Shown one piece after another: positions 27,076 through 35,578 of a stretch of DNA of 64,000 nt. The position numbers were made by a program, and so were the translations under genes. A model generated the notes under the pieces. It was not told the origin of the DNA, did not search any database, and saw only the letters and a program-made list of their open reading frames with translations. Origin of the DNA: Micromonospora phaseoli (GTDB lineage: Bacteria; Actinomycetota; Actinomycetes; Mycobacteriales; Micromonosporaceae); assembly GCF_900109115.1 (NCBI RefSeq), contig NZ_FNYV01000008.1:241968-305967 (forward strand), read 5' to 3'. Each line of letters begins with the position of its first letter. The first letter of the stretch is position 1.

Positions 27076-27900
27076 CTACAGGCCCACACTGCGCAGCGTG
27101 GGCACGGTAGCGCCGACCCACGCGAGGTCGGTGTCCTCCCGGGCACCCTGCGTGCGTTGGGTGCCGGCGAGGAACCACAGGTAGTAGGTGATGTAACCGG
27201 GTGCGCTCACCACCGTGTGATAGCCCTCCGGCATCATGTGCATGCCGTGGTCGCGGACGGTGAAGTTCTCCTCGTACCCCTCGTCGGTGTACATCCGGCA
27301 GATGCCGAACCCGTCGGACGGGTTGACCCGGAAGTAGTACATCTCCTCGTGGGCGGCCTCCGACGGCAGGTCGTCGACCTTGTGCCGGTGCGGCGGATAG
27401 GTGCTCCAGTTACCGGAGGGCGTGTAGGTCTCACCCACGATAAGCCGGCCGGCCGGCAGGTCCGGCTGCGCGACCTCGGTGAGGATCTGGTGATAGGTCC
27501 GGCCGAAGTTGGCCGCACCCCAGCGGCCACTGGCGACCCGGGCCGGTTCGATGACGTACGGGTCGACGGCGAGGTCGCTCGGCGCGCTCGGGAGCGCGAT
27601 CTCCACCGCGCTGTCCGCCACGATGACGACGTCGGCGCCGGCGGGAACGAAGACGGAGTGGGGCTTTCCGGAGAACACGTCCGCACGCTCGCCGACCTGC
27701 GCGAAGTGGTGTCCGGCGACGGTGAAGCTGGCCGTGCCGCCGAGCACCACCGCGAGGATCTCCCGATCACCGGACTCACCGGTCCAGGTCTCGCCCGCCG
27801 CCAGCCTCAGCAGCGTGAAGTCCAGCAGACGGCACGGGTTGAAGGGCAGCTTGTTGCGGCCACCCTCGGCCGGGAGGTAGCAGTGGTAGCGGTAGTCCAT
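27076..27900 (-). CDS. IolB-like 5-deoxy-glucuronate isomerase family protein
   Basis: A 274-aa bicupin of the KduI/IolB superfamily. Its C-terminal cupin, SGNWSTYPPHRHKVDDLPSE followed by EEMYYFRVNP, MYTDEGYEENFTV and PEGYHTVV, follows IolB of inositol catabolism far more closely than KduI (which has MPCHTHERRMEVYFYF). The metal ligands His-x-His, Glu and the later His are all present. No other inositol gene is nearby; instead it lies between GH88 and KduD, where the 5-keto-4-deoxyuronate isomerase step is needed. I therefore infer that it acts in place of KduI. Start ATG 27900 follows AAAGG by seven bases. Confidence 0.85.
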   Translation of the reverse strand: MDYRYHCYLPAEGGRNKLPFNPCRLLDFTLLRLAAGETWTGESGDREILAVVLGGTASFTVAGHHFAQVGERADVFSGKPHSVFVPAGADVVIVADSAVEIALPSAPSDLAVDPYVIEPARVASGRWGAANFGRTYHQILTEVAQPDLPAGRLIVGETYTPSGNWSTYPPHRHKVDDLPSEAAHEEMYYFRVNPSDGFGICRMYTDEGYEENFTVRDHGMHMMPEGYHTVVSAPGYITYYLWFLAGTQRTQGAREDTDLAWVGATVPTLRSVGL

Positions 27901-27949
27901 GAGGAGCCTTTCTGTCGAAGTGGGTTCTGGCAGCGGATGCCGGCGGCGG

Positions 27950-29134
27950 CTACCAGGGGCTGGTCCAGCCCGGGTCGCTCGCACGAACGAGGGCTTCGAG
28001 GTAGAAGTAGTCGCCCCACAGGTTGCCCTCGTCGACGCCAATGCCTTTCGGCTTGTCGTAGACACCGTGCAGGATCAGCGCGTTCGAGGTCGGGTGCCGG
28101 CTGGCGGCGTAGTGCTCGGCGAGCGAGCGGAGGATCCGGTCGGCGGCCTCGCGGTAGCTGTCGGCGCGCACGGTGTCCGTGAGGTTGTCCGCCAACTCGA
28201 TCAGGCCGCAGACGGCGATGGCCGCCGCCGAACTGTCGCGTTCCTGGCCGCTGCCGTCGGTGAACTCCAGGTCCCAGTACGGCACCTGGTCGGCGGGTAG
28301 TCGGGCCAGGAAGTAGTCGGCGCAGGTCTGCGCGGCCACGAGCAGCGACGGGTCACCGGTATGGCGGTGGTTGAGGCTGAAACCGTAGATGGCCCAGGCC
28401 TGCCCGCGTGCCCAGCAGGAGTCGTCGGCCTGGCCCTGTTCGGTCTCTCCGCGCACCGGCGCTCCGTTGCCCGGATCCCAGTAGAAGGTATGGAAGGTCG
28501 TGCCGTCCGGGCGCAGGATGTGTTGGCGTAGTTGGCGGCAGTGCCGGCCGGCGGCGGCCGCGTAGCGTTCGTCGCCGGTGGTGTGACTCGCCCAGTACAG
28601 CAGCGGCGTGTTCATCAGGCTGTCGATGATGGTGCGACCACGTTGACGGGGGTCCCGCAGGTCACCCCAGGCCTGGATGATTCCGGCCGGTTCCAGGACG
28701 CGGGTCATCAGGTGATCGGCGGCCGCGAGGGCGGCGCGCCTGGCCGATGCGTCACCGACGCGCCGCGCCGGAATGACGCAGGCGAGGGTGTAGAGGAATC
28801 CCAGATCATGGGTGTCCAGGTCGATCCGGTTCGCCACCCGGGCCACGAAGCTGTCCACATGCGACACACCGGCACTGCGGTAGCGCTCCTCTCCGGTCAG
28901 GTCGTGCGCCAGCCACAACATTCCGGGCCAGAAGCTCGTGGTCCAACCCACGTTGCCGCCCACCGGCTGCCCGCCGGCCGGTGCCCGCAGCGGGTAGCGG
29001 TTGCCGACGGTGGTGTCCGCCGGATACCGGTCGCCGAAGGTGTCGAGGTTCGCATCCAGGGTGCGCAACGCGGCGGACACGGCGGCTGGAATCGTGTCGG
29101 CGTCAGGACTGGGACGGGCACTGATAGCCGTCAT
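27950..29134 (-). CDS. GH88 unsaturated glucuronyl hydrolase
   Basis: A 394-aa (alpha/alpha)6-barrel enzyme. The two functional aspartates of the family are visible: Asp110 in THDLGFLYT and Asp171 in TIIDSLMNTPLLYWA. Other family markers are GWTTSFWPGMLWLA and SCWARGQAWAIYGF, and the C-terminal GIGVDEGNLWGDYFYLEAL. These enzymes hydrate the double bond of 4,5-unsaturated uronic acid at a non-reducing end, releasing 5-keto-4-deoxyuronate. No signal peptide, so it acts inside the cell on imported oligosaccharides. The next gene starts 49 bases on and encodes the isomerase for its product. Confidence 0.92.
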   Translation of the reverse strand: MTAISARPSPDADTIPAAVSAALRTLDANLDTFGDRYPADTTVGNRYPLRAPAGGQPVGGNVGWTTSFWPGMLWLAHDLTGEERYRSAGVSHVDSFVARVANRIDLDTHDLGFLYTLACVIPARRVGDASARRAALAAADHLMTRVLEPAGIIQAWGDLRDPRQRGRTIIDSLMNTPLLYWASHTTGDERYAAAAGRHCRQLRQHILRPDGTTFHTFYWDPGNGAPVRGETEQGQADDSCWARGQAWAIYGFSLNHRHTGDPSLLVAAQTCADYFLARLPADQVPYWDLEFTDGSGQERDSSAAAIAVCGLIELADNLTDTVRADSYREAADRILRSLAEHYAASRHPTSNALILHGVYDKPKGIGVDEGNLWGDYFYLEALVRASDPGWTSPW

Positions 29135-29212
29135 GAAGGTTCGTTCTCCCTCGTGTCTGTGGGCGGATCACCAGCGGCCCGACCTGGCTGTCGAGCTGTG
29201 GTGACGGCGACG

Positions 29213-29881
29213 TCAGGCGGTTCGGGGTTCCGTCGGCGGGTCGAGTGCCACGCGCAGGCAGAAGCGGCTGTTCGCCCAGACCACGTACAGCAGCGGCGCG
29301 GCGGCGAACCCCAGGGCGATCGCGGGGCGCAACGCGACGAGCTGCGCCAACAGGGCGAGCACCAGCAGCGACGCGACGGTGAGGTACCAGCGGCGCACCG
29401 CCAGATAGAGGCAGGCCCGCGCCACCCGGCGCAGCCGCGCGGCGGGCTGTTCCGCGATGGCCACCAGTCCGAGCAGCGTGGTGGCGACGGTGAGGACGGT
29501 CAGCATGGCCAGGATCGGCAGCGTGACCGCTCCGGCCCGGTGTCCCCAGAGGGCGTACGCGTCCACGCCGAGGACGACCAGGACGACGGTCGCCGCGGCG
29601 GTCCAGAGCATCGCCGGCCGGGCGGTGGCCCGCCAGGCACGGCCGAAGGTGCGCAGCGGGCCGTCGGCCCGACCGGCCGAGTAGGCGGACATCACCGCGA
29701 AGATCCCGCACAGCCCGGGTGCACACAGCGGTGCGGCCAGCGCGTACAGCGGCCAGGCCCGGGTGCTGTCGGTGGTGACCGCGAGCAGCACCAGCGGCAG
29801 GCCACCGGCCACCAGCAGCATGTTGGTGACCAGTGCGGTGTACACCCCGTCGAAGATGGCTTGGATGGTGTCGTGCCGCAT
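29213..29881 (-). CDS. DUF624 (YesL-like) membrane protein
   Basis: A 222-aa protein with five to six hydrophobic helices (for example LVTNMLLVAGGLPLVLLAV, AMLWTAAATVVLVVLGVDAY). It matches the DUF624/YesL family, small membrane proteins that nearly always accompany sugar ABC permeases in uronate or rhamnogalacturonan loci; their function is not known. It begins three bases after the second permease gene ends, so it belongs to the transporter operon. Confidence 0.83.
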   Translation of the reverse strand: MRHDTIQAIFDGVYTALVTNMLLVAGGLPLVLLAVTTDSTRAWPLYALAAPLCAPGLCGIFAVMSAYSAGRADGPLRTFGRAWRATARPAMLWTAAATVVLVVLGVDAYALWGHRAGAVTLPILAMLTVLTVATTLLGLVAIAEQPAARLRRVARACLYLAVRRWYLTVASLLVLALLAQLVALRPAIALGFAAAPLLYVVWANSRFCLRVALDPPTEPRTA

Positions 29882-29884
29882 CGG

Positions 29885-30784
29885 TCAGCCCTTCAGCCCG
29901 GTGCTGGCGATGCCTTCGACGAAGTGCCGCTGCCCGAGCAGGAAGATGACCGCCACGGGCAGCACGGACAGCACGGAACCCGTCATGATCAGCGCGTACT
30001 CGGCGTTGTACTGCGAGATGAACGTGCGCAGCCCCAGCTGGATGGTGCGCAGCTCGGGACTGCGCAGGTAGATCAGCGGACCGAGATAGTCGTTCCAGGT
30101 GGTGACGAACGTGAGCAGCGTCAGGCTCGCCAGCGCCGGGCGGGACAGCGGCAGCATGATCCGCCGGTAGATGCCGAACTCGGAGAGGCCGTCCACCCGG
30201 GCCGACTCGCTGAGTTCCTCGGGGATCGTCTCGTAGAACTGCTTCATCAGGAACACCCCGAACGCGCCGAACGCCTGGAGTGCGACGATCGCCCACAACG
30301 TGTTTGACAGGTGCAGCTTGGACATGAGGATGAACTGCGGGATCATGTACGACTGCCATGGCACTGCGATGGTCCCGATGTAGGCCAGGAACAGCAGGTT
30401 GCGGCCCGGGAAGCGGATCCGGGCGAAGCCGTAGGCGGCGAAGCTGCCGGTGAACACCTGGAGCAGGGTGACGAGGACCGACAGCAGCAGGGTGTTCTTC
30501 AGCCACGTCGTCATGTCGGACCGTTGCCAGATGTCGATGTAGTTTCGCCATACCAGCGTGTCCGGAACCCATTTGATCGGGATGGTGAAGACGTCGCTGT
30601 TGGTCTTCAGCGACGACATCACCATCCAGTAGAACGGCAGCAGCAGCGCGGCCACCGCGAGGACGAGAGCGAGGTATCCCACCAGCCGCCAACCGCGGGA
30701 GGTGACGCGGCGGCCGGGTTCGGGGTTGACCGGCCCGGTGATGGTGAGGGGTGCGTGGGGTGTGGTGAGGCGAGTCGCGGTCAT
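29885..30784 (-). CDS. Carbohydrate ABC permease (MalG type)
   Basis: A 299-aa inner-membrane subunit of a CUT1-type sugar importer with six helices. The EAA loop that docks the ATPase is visible as EELSESARVDGLSEFGIYRR. The start overlaps the stop of the first permease (TGATG), so the two are translated together. As in many actinobacteria, no ATPase gene is in the operon; a shared MsiK-like ATPase elsewhere is expected. Confidence 0.92.
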   Translation of the reverse strand: MTATRLTTPHAPLTITGPVNPEPGRRVTSRGWRLVGYLALVLAVAALLLPFYWMVMSSLKTNSDVFTIPIKWVPDTLVWRNYIDIWQRSDMTTWLKNTLLLSVLVTLLQVFTGSFAAYGFARIRFPGRNLLFLAYIGTIAVPWQSYMIPQFILMSKLHLSNTLWAIVALQAFGAFGVFLMKQFYETIPEELSESARVDGLSEFGIYRRIMLPLSRPALASLTLLTFVTTWNDYLGPLIYLRSPELRTIQLGLRTFISQYNAEYALIMTGSVLSVLPVAVIFLLGQRHFVEGIASTGLKG

Positions 30785-31692
30785 CAGCTCTCCCTCCGGT
30801 TGTTGATCCAGAACTGGATGCCCGTGACCCCGAAGCAGATCGCGAACAACACGATGGAGACCGCCGAGGCGTAGCCGAACTGGTTCTCGACGAAGCCCTT
30901 CTGGTAGATGTACTGCGACAGCACCAGGGTGGACTGGCCGGGACCGCCCTCGGTCATCACGAGGATGAGGTCGAAGACCTTGAAGCTGCCGATGGTCAGC
31001 ATCACGACGACGAAGAACGTGGTGTGCCTCAGCCCCGGGATCGTGACGTGCCGGAACCGTTGCCATGAGGTCGCACCGTCGATCTTGGCGGCCTCGTACA
31101 GCTGGGCGGGGATGGTCTGCAGGCCAGCCAGGAACAGCAGCATGTAGTAGCCCATCTCCCGCCAGGTCCCGACGATGATGACCGCCGGCATCGACCAGTC
31201 CGCCGACGTCGTCCAGCCGGGCGGATTGTCGACTCCGACGGCCCGCAGGAATGCGTTGACCGGCCCGTACTCCGGGCTGAACAACTGGTTCCACACCACC
31301 GCGATCGCCACGATGGACGTGATGTAGGGGAAGAATGCGGCGGTCCGGAAGAACCCCACACCGCGTAGCTTGCGGTTGAGCAGCAGCGCCAGACCGAGGG
31401 CTGCGGCCATGGTCAGCGGGATGTGGAAGACCGTGTAGTAGAAGGTGTTGCGCAGTGCGGTCCAGAAGCTCGCATCCCCCCACATCCGCCGGAAGTTCGC
31501 GCTGCCGGTCCACTCGGCCGCCCCGAACACGTTCCAGTTGGTGAAGGCCAGGTAGAACAGCGCCACCACCGGCACCAGCGTGAGCAGGGCGAAGCCGACG
31601 AAGTTCGGCAGGATGAACGACCAGCCCGCGACGGTGTTGCGCCATACCAGCCGGCTGCGTCTGGGGCGCAGCCGCGTCAGTGTTGCTGCCAT
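30784..31692 (-). CDS. Carbohydrate ABC permease (MalF type)
   Basis: A 302-aa sugar-importer permease with a short cytoplasmic N-terminus and six helices beginning at WSFILPNFVGFALLTLVPVV. The EAA loop reads QLYEAAKIDGATSWQRFRHV. It pairs with the MalG-type subunit whose start overlaps its stop codon, and with the binding lipoprotein encoded 170 bases upstream. The substrate is inferred from context to be uronate-containing oligosaccharides. Confidence 0.92.
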   Translation of the reverse strand: MAATLTRLRPRRSRLVWRNTVAGWSFILPNFVGFALLTLVPVVALFYLAFTNWNVFGAAEWTGSANFRRMWGDASFWTALRNTFYYTVFHIPLTMAAALGLALLLNRKLRGVGFFRTAAFFPYITSIVAIAVVWNQLFSPEYGPVNAFLRAVGVDNPPGWTTSADWSMPAVIIVGTWREMGYYMLLFLAGLQTIPAQLYEAAKIDGATSWQRFRHVTIPGLRHTTFFVVVMLTIGSFKVFDLILVMTEGGPGQSTLVLSQYIYQKGFVENQFGYASAVSIVLFAICFGVTGIQFWINNRRES

Positions 31693-31729
31693 GAGAGGAC
31701 TCTCCGGGGGAAGCGTTTTCGTGTCAGGT

Positions 31730-31771
31730 GGCGGGCCCGGCGCCCGGCTCGCGTCGTACGCCGGACCCGCC
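31730..31771 (-). terminator. Intercistronic stem-loop after binding-protein gene
   Basis: GGCGGGCCCGGCG (31730-31742) pairs with CGCCGGACCCGCC (31759-31771) with one mismatch. It lies in the 172-base gap between the binding-protein stop and the first permease start. Such partial terminators commonly keep binding protein in excess over permeases, which is the likely purpose. Confidence 0.55.
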
Positions 31772-31864
31772 GATCGCGCTCAACGGCGACTGGTCACTGA
31801 ATCTCTCTCCACCGGAACCGCACGCCGGCCGCGCCCGACCGCCGGGGAGGGGTGGGTGGAGGAG

Positions 31865-33166
31865 TCACTGGGTGAGGACCTCGTTCTTGGCGCGGGCCTG
31901 CGCCTCCGTGATGGCCTCGTCGAGGCCCTTGCTGTCGGACATGACTGCCGAGTGCAGGTCGTTGAGCACGTTCTGCATGCCGGCCGTATGGTTCGAAACC
32001 GGGTTCTCCGGACGGATCTCGTGCGTGCCGTACGCGAACTTCGACAGGTCGTCGCCGGGTACGCCGTCGAGGGCGAACAGCGTCTCGGTGATCGGGTCGG
32101 AGGCCCGTGCGGGAGTGATGCCGATGCCCGCCAGTGCCTTGCCGGCCTCCTCACCGGCCACGTACGCGAGGAACGCCTGAGCCGCGGCGACCTTCGACTT
32201 GCTGATCTTCGGGTTGATCCCCATGCCGGTCGGGTCGCCGAAGGTGACCGGCGTAGCGGAGGTGCCGGCGGTGGACCGGTCGTACTGCGGCGCGGGGGCG
32301 ATGCCCCACTCGAATGTGTCGGCTTCGCCGCTCTTACGCTGGTTCAGCAGGGTGGCTACGTACCAGGTGCCCATGAGCAGCATCGCCGACTGCTGCTTGC
32401 CGAACTGCACCTGGTAGCTGAGCTTGTTGGTGTTCGCGGTGCCGAACGTCGGCTGCGCGCCGGCGGCCTGCAGGTCGAGCGACCGCTGGTAGTACGGCTT
32501 CAGGTAGGCGAGGTCGCCGGAGAGCAGATCTGCGCCGGGCGTCTGGGCGAGCGCGAAGCCCTGCGCTGTCGACTGCCAGACGTGTTGGTAGGCGCCCGTC
32601 GCGGTGGATCCGGCGCCCTTCAGCCCGGCGGTGAGCTGCTTCGCCGCGGCGACGTAGTCGTCCCAGGTCCAACTCCCGTCCGGATGGGCCACCTTCGCCT
32701 TGTCGAACAGCTCCTTGTTGTAGTACAGCACCCACGAGTCCTGCCGGTACGGGACCGCGTAGGTCTTGCCGTCGACCTGGTAGGGGGCCAGCGCGGGCAG
32801 CGAGCCGAGCGCGGACCCGGCCTCGGACACGTCGAGAAGCTGCCCCCCACTCTGATACGTGTAGAAGTTCCTCAGGTTCTTCAACACGTACACGTCCGGC
32901 GCCGTGCCGGCGGCGAGATCGGCGATCATCTGGGTGTCGTAGTTCGCGGCGTCGTACTCTTTGAGTTCGACCGTCACGTTGGGGCGTGTCGCCTTGAACC
33001 CGTCGGCGAGCGTCTTGAACTCCGGCGTGGAGGACAGGCTCCAGCCCGCCAGGGTGATCGTCACCGGGGCGTTGGGGTCGACCGGCTCGTCCTCGCCGCC
33101 GCAACCGGCGAGGACGAGCGTCAGCGCCATCGCGGTGCTGACGACGGCTGGTATCGCGCGTTTCAT
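31865..33166 (-). CDS. Extracellular sugar-binding lipoprotein (CUT1 ABC)
   Basis: A 433-aa solute-binding protein. The signal has lipobox LVLAGC, so it is lipid-anchored outside the cell. The mature part is a family 1 (MalE-like) binding protein: VTITLAGWSLSSTPEFKTLA at the start, APDVYVLKNLRNFYTY, YAVPYRQDSWVLYYNKELFD and PTGMGINPKISKSKVAAAQA. It feeds the two permeases downstream. ATG 33166 follows GGAGA. Its ligand is inferred from the GH88/KduD context to be an oligosaccharide containing uronic acid. Confidence 0.93.
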   Translation of the reverse strand: MKRAIPAVVSTAMALTLVLAGCGGEDEPVDPNAPVTITLAGWSLSSTPEFKTLADGFKATRPNVTVELKEYDAANYDTQMIADLAAGTAPDVYVLKNLRNFYTYQSGGQLLDVSEAGSALGSLPALAPYQVDGKTYAVPYRQDSWVLYYNKELFDKAKVAHPDGSWTWDDYVAAAKQLTAGLKGAGSTATGAYQHVWQSTAQGFALAQTPGADLLSGDLAYLKPYYQRSLDLQAAGAQPTFGTANTNKLSYQVQFGKQQSAMLLMGTWYVATLLNQRKSGEADTFEWGIAPAPQYDRSTAGTSATPVTFGDPTGMGINPKISKSKVAAAQAFLAYVAGEEAGKALAGIGITPARASDPITETLFALDGVPGDDLSKFAYGTHEIRPENPVSNHTAGMQNVLNDLHSAVMSDSKGLDEAITEAQARAKNEVLTQ

Positions 33167-33223
33167 CCCTTCTCCTTAGGATCAGGGGCCCCGGGGGTGG
33201 GGCCCACGCTGGTGCCAGGCCGA

Positions 33224-35209
33224 CTAACCGGTTGACCTGGTCGGGTCGATGTCGAGGCGGATCGTGGTGCTGAGGCCGTCCGGCCAGTCGACCGTCACGT
33301 GCGCGCCGACGGCGTCGAGCACGGCCCGGCACGCCTGCCGGTCGGCGCTCGCGTCACCGCCGGACAGCTCGACCAGGGATGCGATCCACGTGCCGGTCCG
33401 GGCCGGGTACGCGAGCCACGGCACCACCAGCGAGTCGCCCAGCGGACCACCAGCGGCGACCGAGGTGGTGCCGGGGGAACCGGTGCCGAGGACGTTCTCC
33501 AGCCGGCTGGTCAGGCCCGCTCCGGTCACGCTGAGCACGCCGCCGCTGGCGGTGGAGGCCACCCCGTCCGGCACCGCCCAGCCGCCGACGACCAGCCGCA
33601 GACCGGTCGCGTCGGCTCCCTCGGCGAGGTCCTCGATCCGGGCCAGGCGAAGCTCCCAGGGACCGCGGACCAGCGAGTAGACGGTGAGATGACCTGCCGG
33701 CCACGACCGGCCGCCGCGCCCACTGCCGTGGTCGCGCTGGTCCGGGTCCGGATCGACCCAGTGGGCGAGGGTGCGCGATCCGGCCACGCCGAGGCCGTCG
33801 TCGCCGACCCGCAGGGCGAACAGGCGCATGCCGGCGCGGTGGGTGGCGCGACCGGCACCGTCGACCAGGGTGACCGACTGGTCGAGCGGGGTCAACCAGC
33901 CGCTCTCGTCGAGCACCGGGCTGGTCACGGTCGAGTAGCCGAGGCGGCTGTAGAGGGGTGAGTCTGCGACGCTGGCGCCCTCGTCCGCGTGGTCGGTGCC
34001 GTGGTTGACCACCCGCACGATGCCGTCGGATCGGGTGGCCGAGATCAGCCAGCCCGGTGCGCGTAGGGCCCGCACGGTGTCGCTCTCCTCGACCGGCAGT
34101 GGCTGCTCCGGCGCCCGCCACACCGGATGGTCGTCGGACAGCGCGATGCCGAGCAGTCCCTTGCACGCCCAGTACGGCGATCCGGGCCCGGAGTAGTGCT
34201 GGGCGAGACGCGGCCACGGCCGATGCCAGCCGAGCGTGAGCAGGTCATCCGCGTCGGGAGCACCGTGGGTGACGAAGTGGCGTACGGTCTGCGTGGCGGC
34301 CCGGCGCAGCTGCCCGAGGCTGACCGACGGCACCTCGGCGATGGCGCCGACCCAGAACGGCGCCGCGGCGGCGAACCGGTAGATCAGGCTCCGCCCCTGG
34401 ATGAGCGGTGACCCGTCGGCACCCACCAGAGCGACCGCGTCGCGCAGGAAGCGGTCGAGGTTCGCCCGGTCCCTGTCCCGGCGGCCGGCGGCGAGGTCGG
34501 CGGCGCCGGCCATCCTCGCCCACAGCGTCGGATACAGGTGCAGCGCCCATCCGACGTAGTGGTCGTAGGCGCGTTCCGGGCCGTCGGACATCCAGCCGTC
34601 GGGGCGCGCGAGGCTGTCGTGGGTCGCGAGATCCTCGGCCATCTCGTCCAGCGAGTACGGCCCGCCCACCGAACGCAGAAACGTCTGCACAAGAAGGCGG
34701 AACCAGACCCAGTTGATCCTCGGGTACGTGTCGTCGCCGACCGCCGGGGCGAGGTACCGCACCACGCGCTCCTGCACGGCGGCTGGCAGCCGGTCCCAGA
34801 GCCACGGCCGGGTCAGGTCGAGGATCAGGGCCAGCGAGGCGGCCTCCACCTTCGCCTGGGGGTGCTCGTCCAACCGGACCCACCGCTCCGACGAGGTCGG
34901 ATCGGTACCGGCGGCGATCCCGGCCGCGTACCAGTCGACAAGCTCGTCGACGCCCTCCCCCCGTGCACCGGCCACCCGGAAGCCGGCCAGCAGGAACGTC
35001 CGGGCGAACCCCTCCAGCCCGTCGACGGCTCGCCCGTACCCACCGGGTGGGCCGGGAAAGGTGATGAGGGCGTGCCCTGGTGAGGCGTGCGGCCGGGCGG
35101 CGGCGAGCAGACGGTCGGCGAGGGCCAGCCAGTCGCGGCGGCTCCATGTCCCGGCGGGGTGCGGGACCGTCGTGGTCGGGACCACATCGCTCGGCGTGCC
35201 GGACATCAT
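33224..35209 (-). CDS. DUF2264 protein (GH154-type candidate)
   Basis: A 661-aa cytoplasmic protein matching DUF2264 (WSRRDWLALADRLLAAARPH, GRAVDGLEGFARTFLLAGFR, RINWVWFRLLVQTFLR, FAAAAPFWVGAIAEVP, GSPYWACKGLLGIALSDDHP). The N-terminal 370 residues form an (alpha/alpha)-barrel-like part and the rest a beta-sandwich. From memory, this domain corresponds to CAZy family GH154, with glucuronidase activity on arabinogalactan; I hold that link at moderate confidence. It is the first gene of the uronate operon and faces the heparinase-like gene across the poly-G promoter. Of two ATG codons in tandem, I use the first. Confidence 0.85.
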   Translation of the reverse strand: MMSGTPSDVVPTTTVPHPAGTWSRRDWLALADRLLAAARPHASPGHALITFPGPPGGYGRAVDGLEGFARTFLLAGFRVAGARGEGVDELVDWYAAGIAAGTDPTSSERWVRLDEHPQAKVEAASLALILDLTRPWLWDRLPAAVQERVVRYLAPAVGDDTYPRINWVWFRLLVQTFLRSVGGPYSLDEMAEDLATHDSLARPDGWMSDGPERAYDHYVGWALHLYPTLWARMAGAADLAAGRRDRDRANLDRFLRDAVALVGADGSPLIQGRSLIYRFAAAAPFWVGAIAEVPSVSLGQLRRAATQTVRHFVTHGAPDADDLLTLGWHRPWPRLAQHYSGPGSPYWACKGLLGIALSDDHPVWRAPEQPLPVEESDTVRALRAPGWLISATRSDGIVRVVNHGTDHADEGASVADSPLYSRLGYSTVTSPVLDESGWLTPLDQSVTLVDGAGRATHRAGMRLFALRVGDDGLGVAGSRTLAHWVDPDPDQRDHGSGRGGRSWPAGHLTVYSLVRGPWELRLARIEDLAEGADATGLRLVVGGWAVPDGVASTASGGVLSVTGAGLTSRLENVLGTGSPGTTSVAAGGPLGDSLVVPWLAYPARTGTWIASLVELSGGDASADRQACRAVLDAVGAHVTVDWPDGLSTTIRLDIDPTRSTG

Positions 35210-35578
35210 CGGCGGTCCTGTCGCATCGGCCCACCTCAGGGGGAAGTGGCGAACGGAAGATGTCGCCAGCTGTGTGTCGGGCAGGCAACAGCTGGGTTTC
35301 CGAAGTAAAGCGCTCACAACAGAACAAGTCAATGCCATCATCAAACTCAGACGGACACGTTCGATCAAGAACGCGCGCACGTCAATACGTCTATTGGTGA
35401 ACAGAAACGTCGAAGATGGACACTCCGTAGGTGCGTGTGTGGGGGGGGGGGGGGGGGGGGGGGGGGGTAACAGACCTCTTCTATGGGACCAATCGGGCCG
35501 ATTAGATTGTGATCGATCGCGATGGAGCCTGATACGGTCACAATGGTTCACGTCCGCTCTGCCGTTCATCGAGGAACC
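35210..35578. promoter_or_regulatory. Divergent promoter region of the uronate locus
   Basis: Non-coding DNA serving the DUF2264 operon (leftward) and the heparinase-like gene (rightward). It is distinctly AT-richer than its neighbours at 35290-35420. Visible words include AAAGCGCTCACA near 35307, ACGTTCGATC near 35352 and TTGTGATCGATCGCGA near 35506, any of which could be operators. A 27-base G run interrupts it at 35441-35467. Confidence 0.55.
35441..35467. repeat. 27-base poly-G tract
   Basis: An unbroken run of 27 G on the plus strand, preceded by GTGCGTGTGT and followed by TAACAG. It lies in the divergent promoter, about 110 bases before the heparinase-like start and 230 bases from the DUF2264 start. 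Its true length is uncertain because homopolymers this long are poorly resolved by sequencing. Confidence 0.95.
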
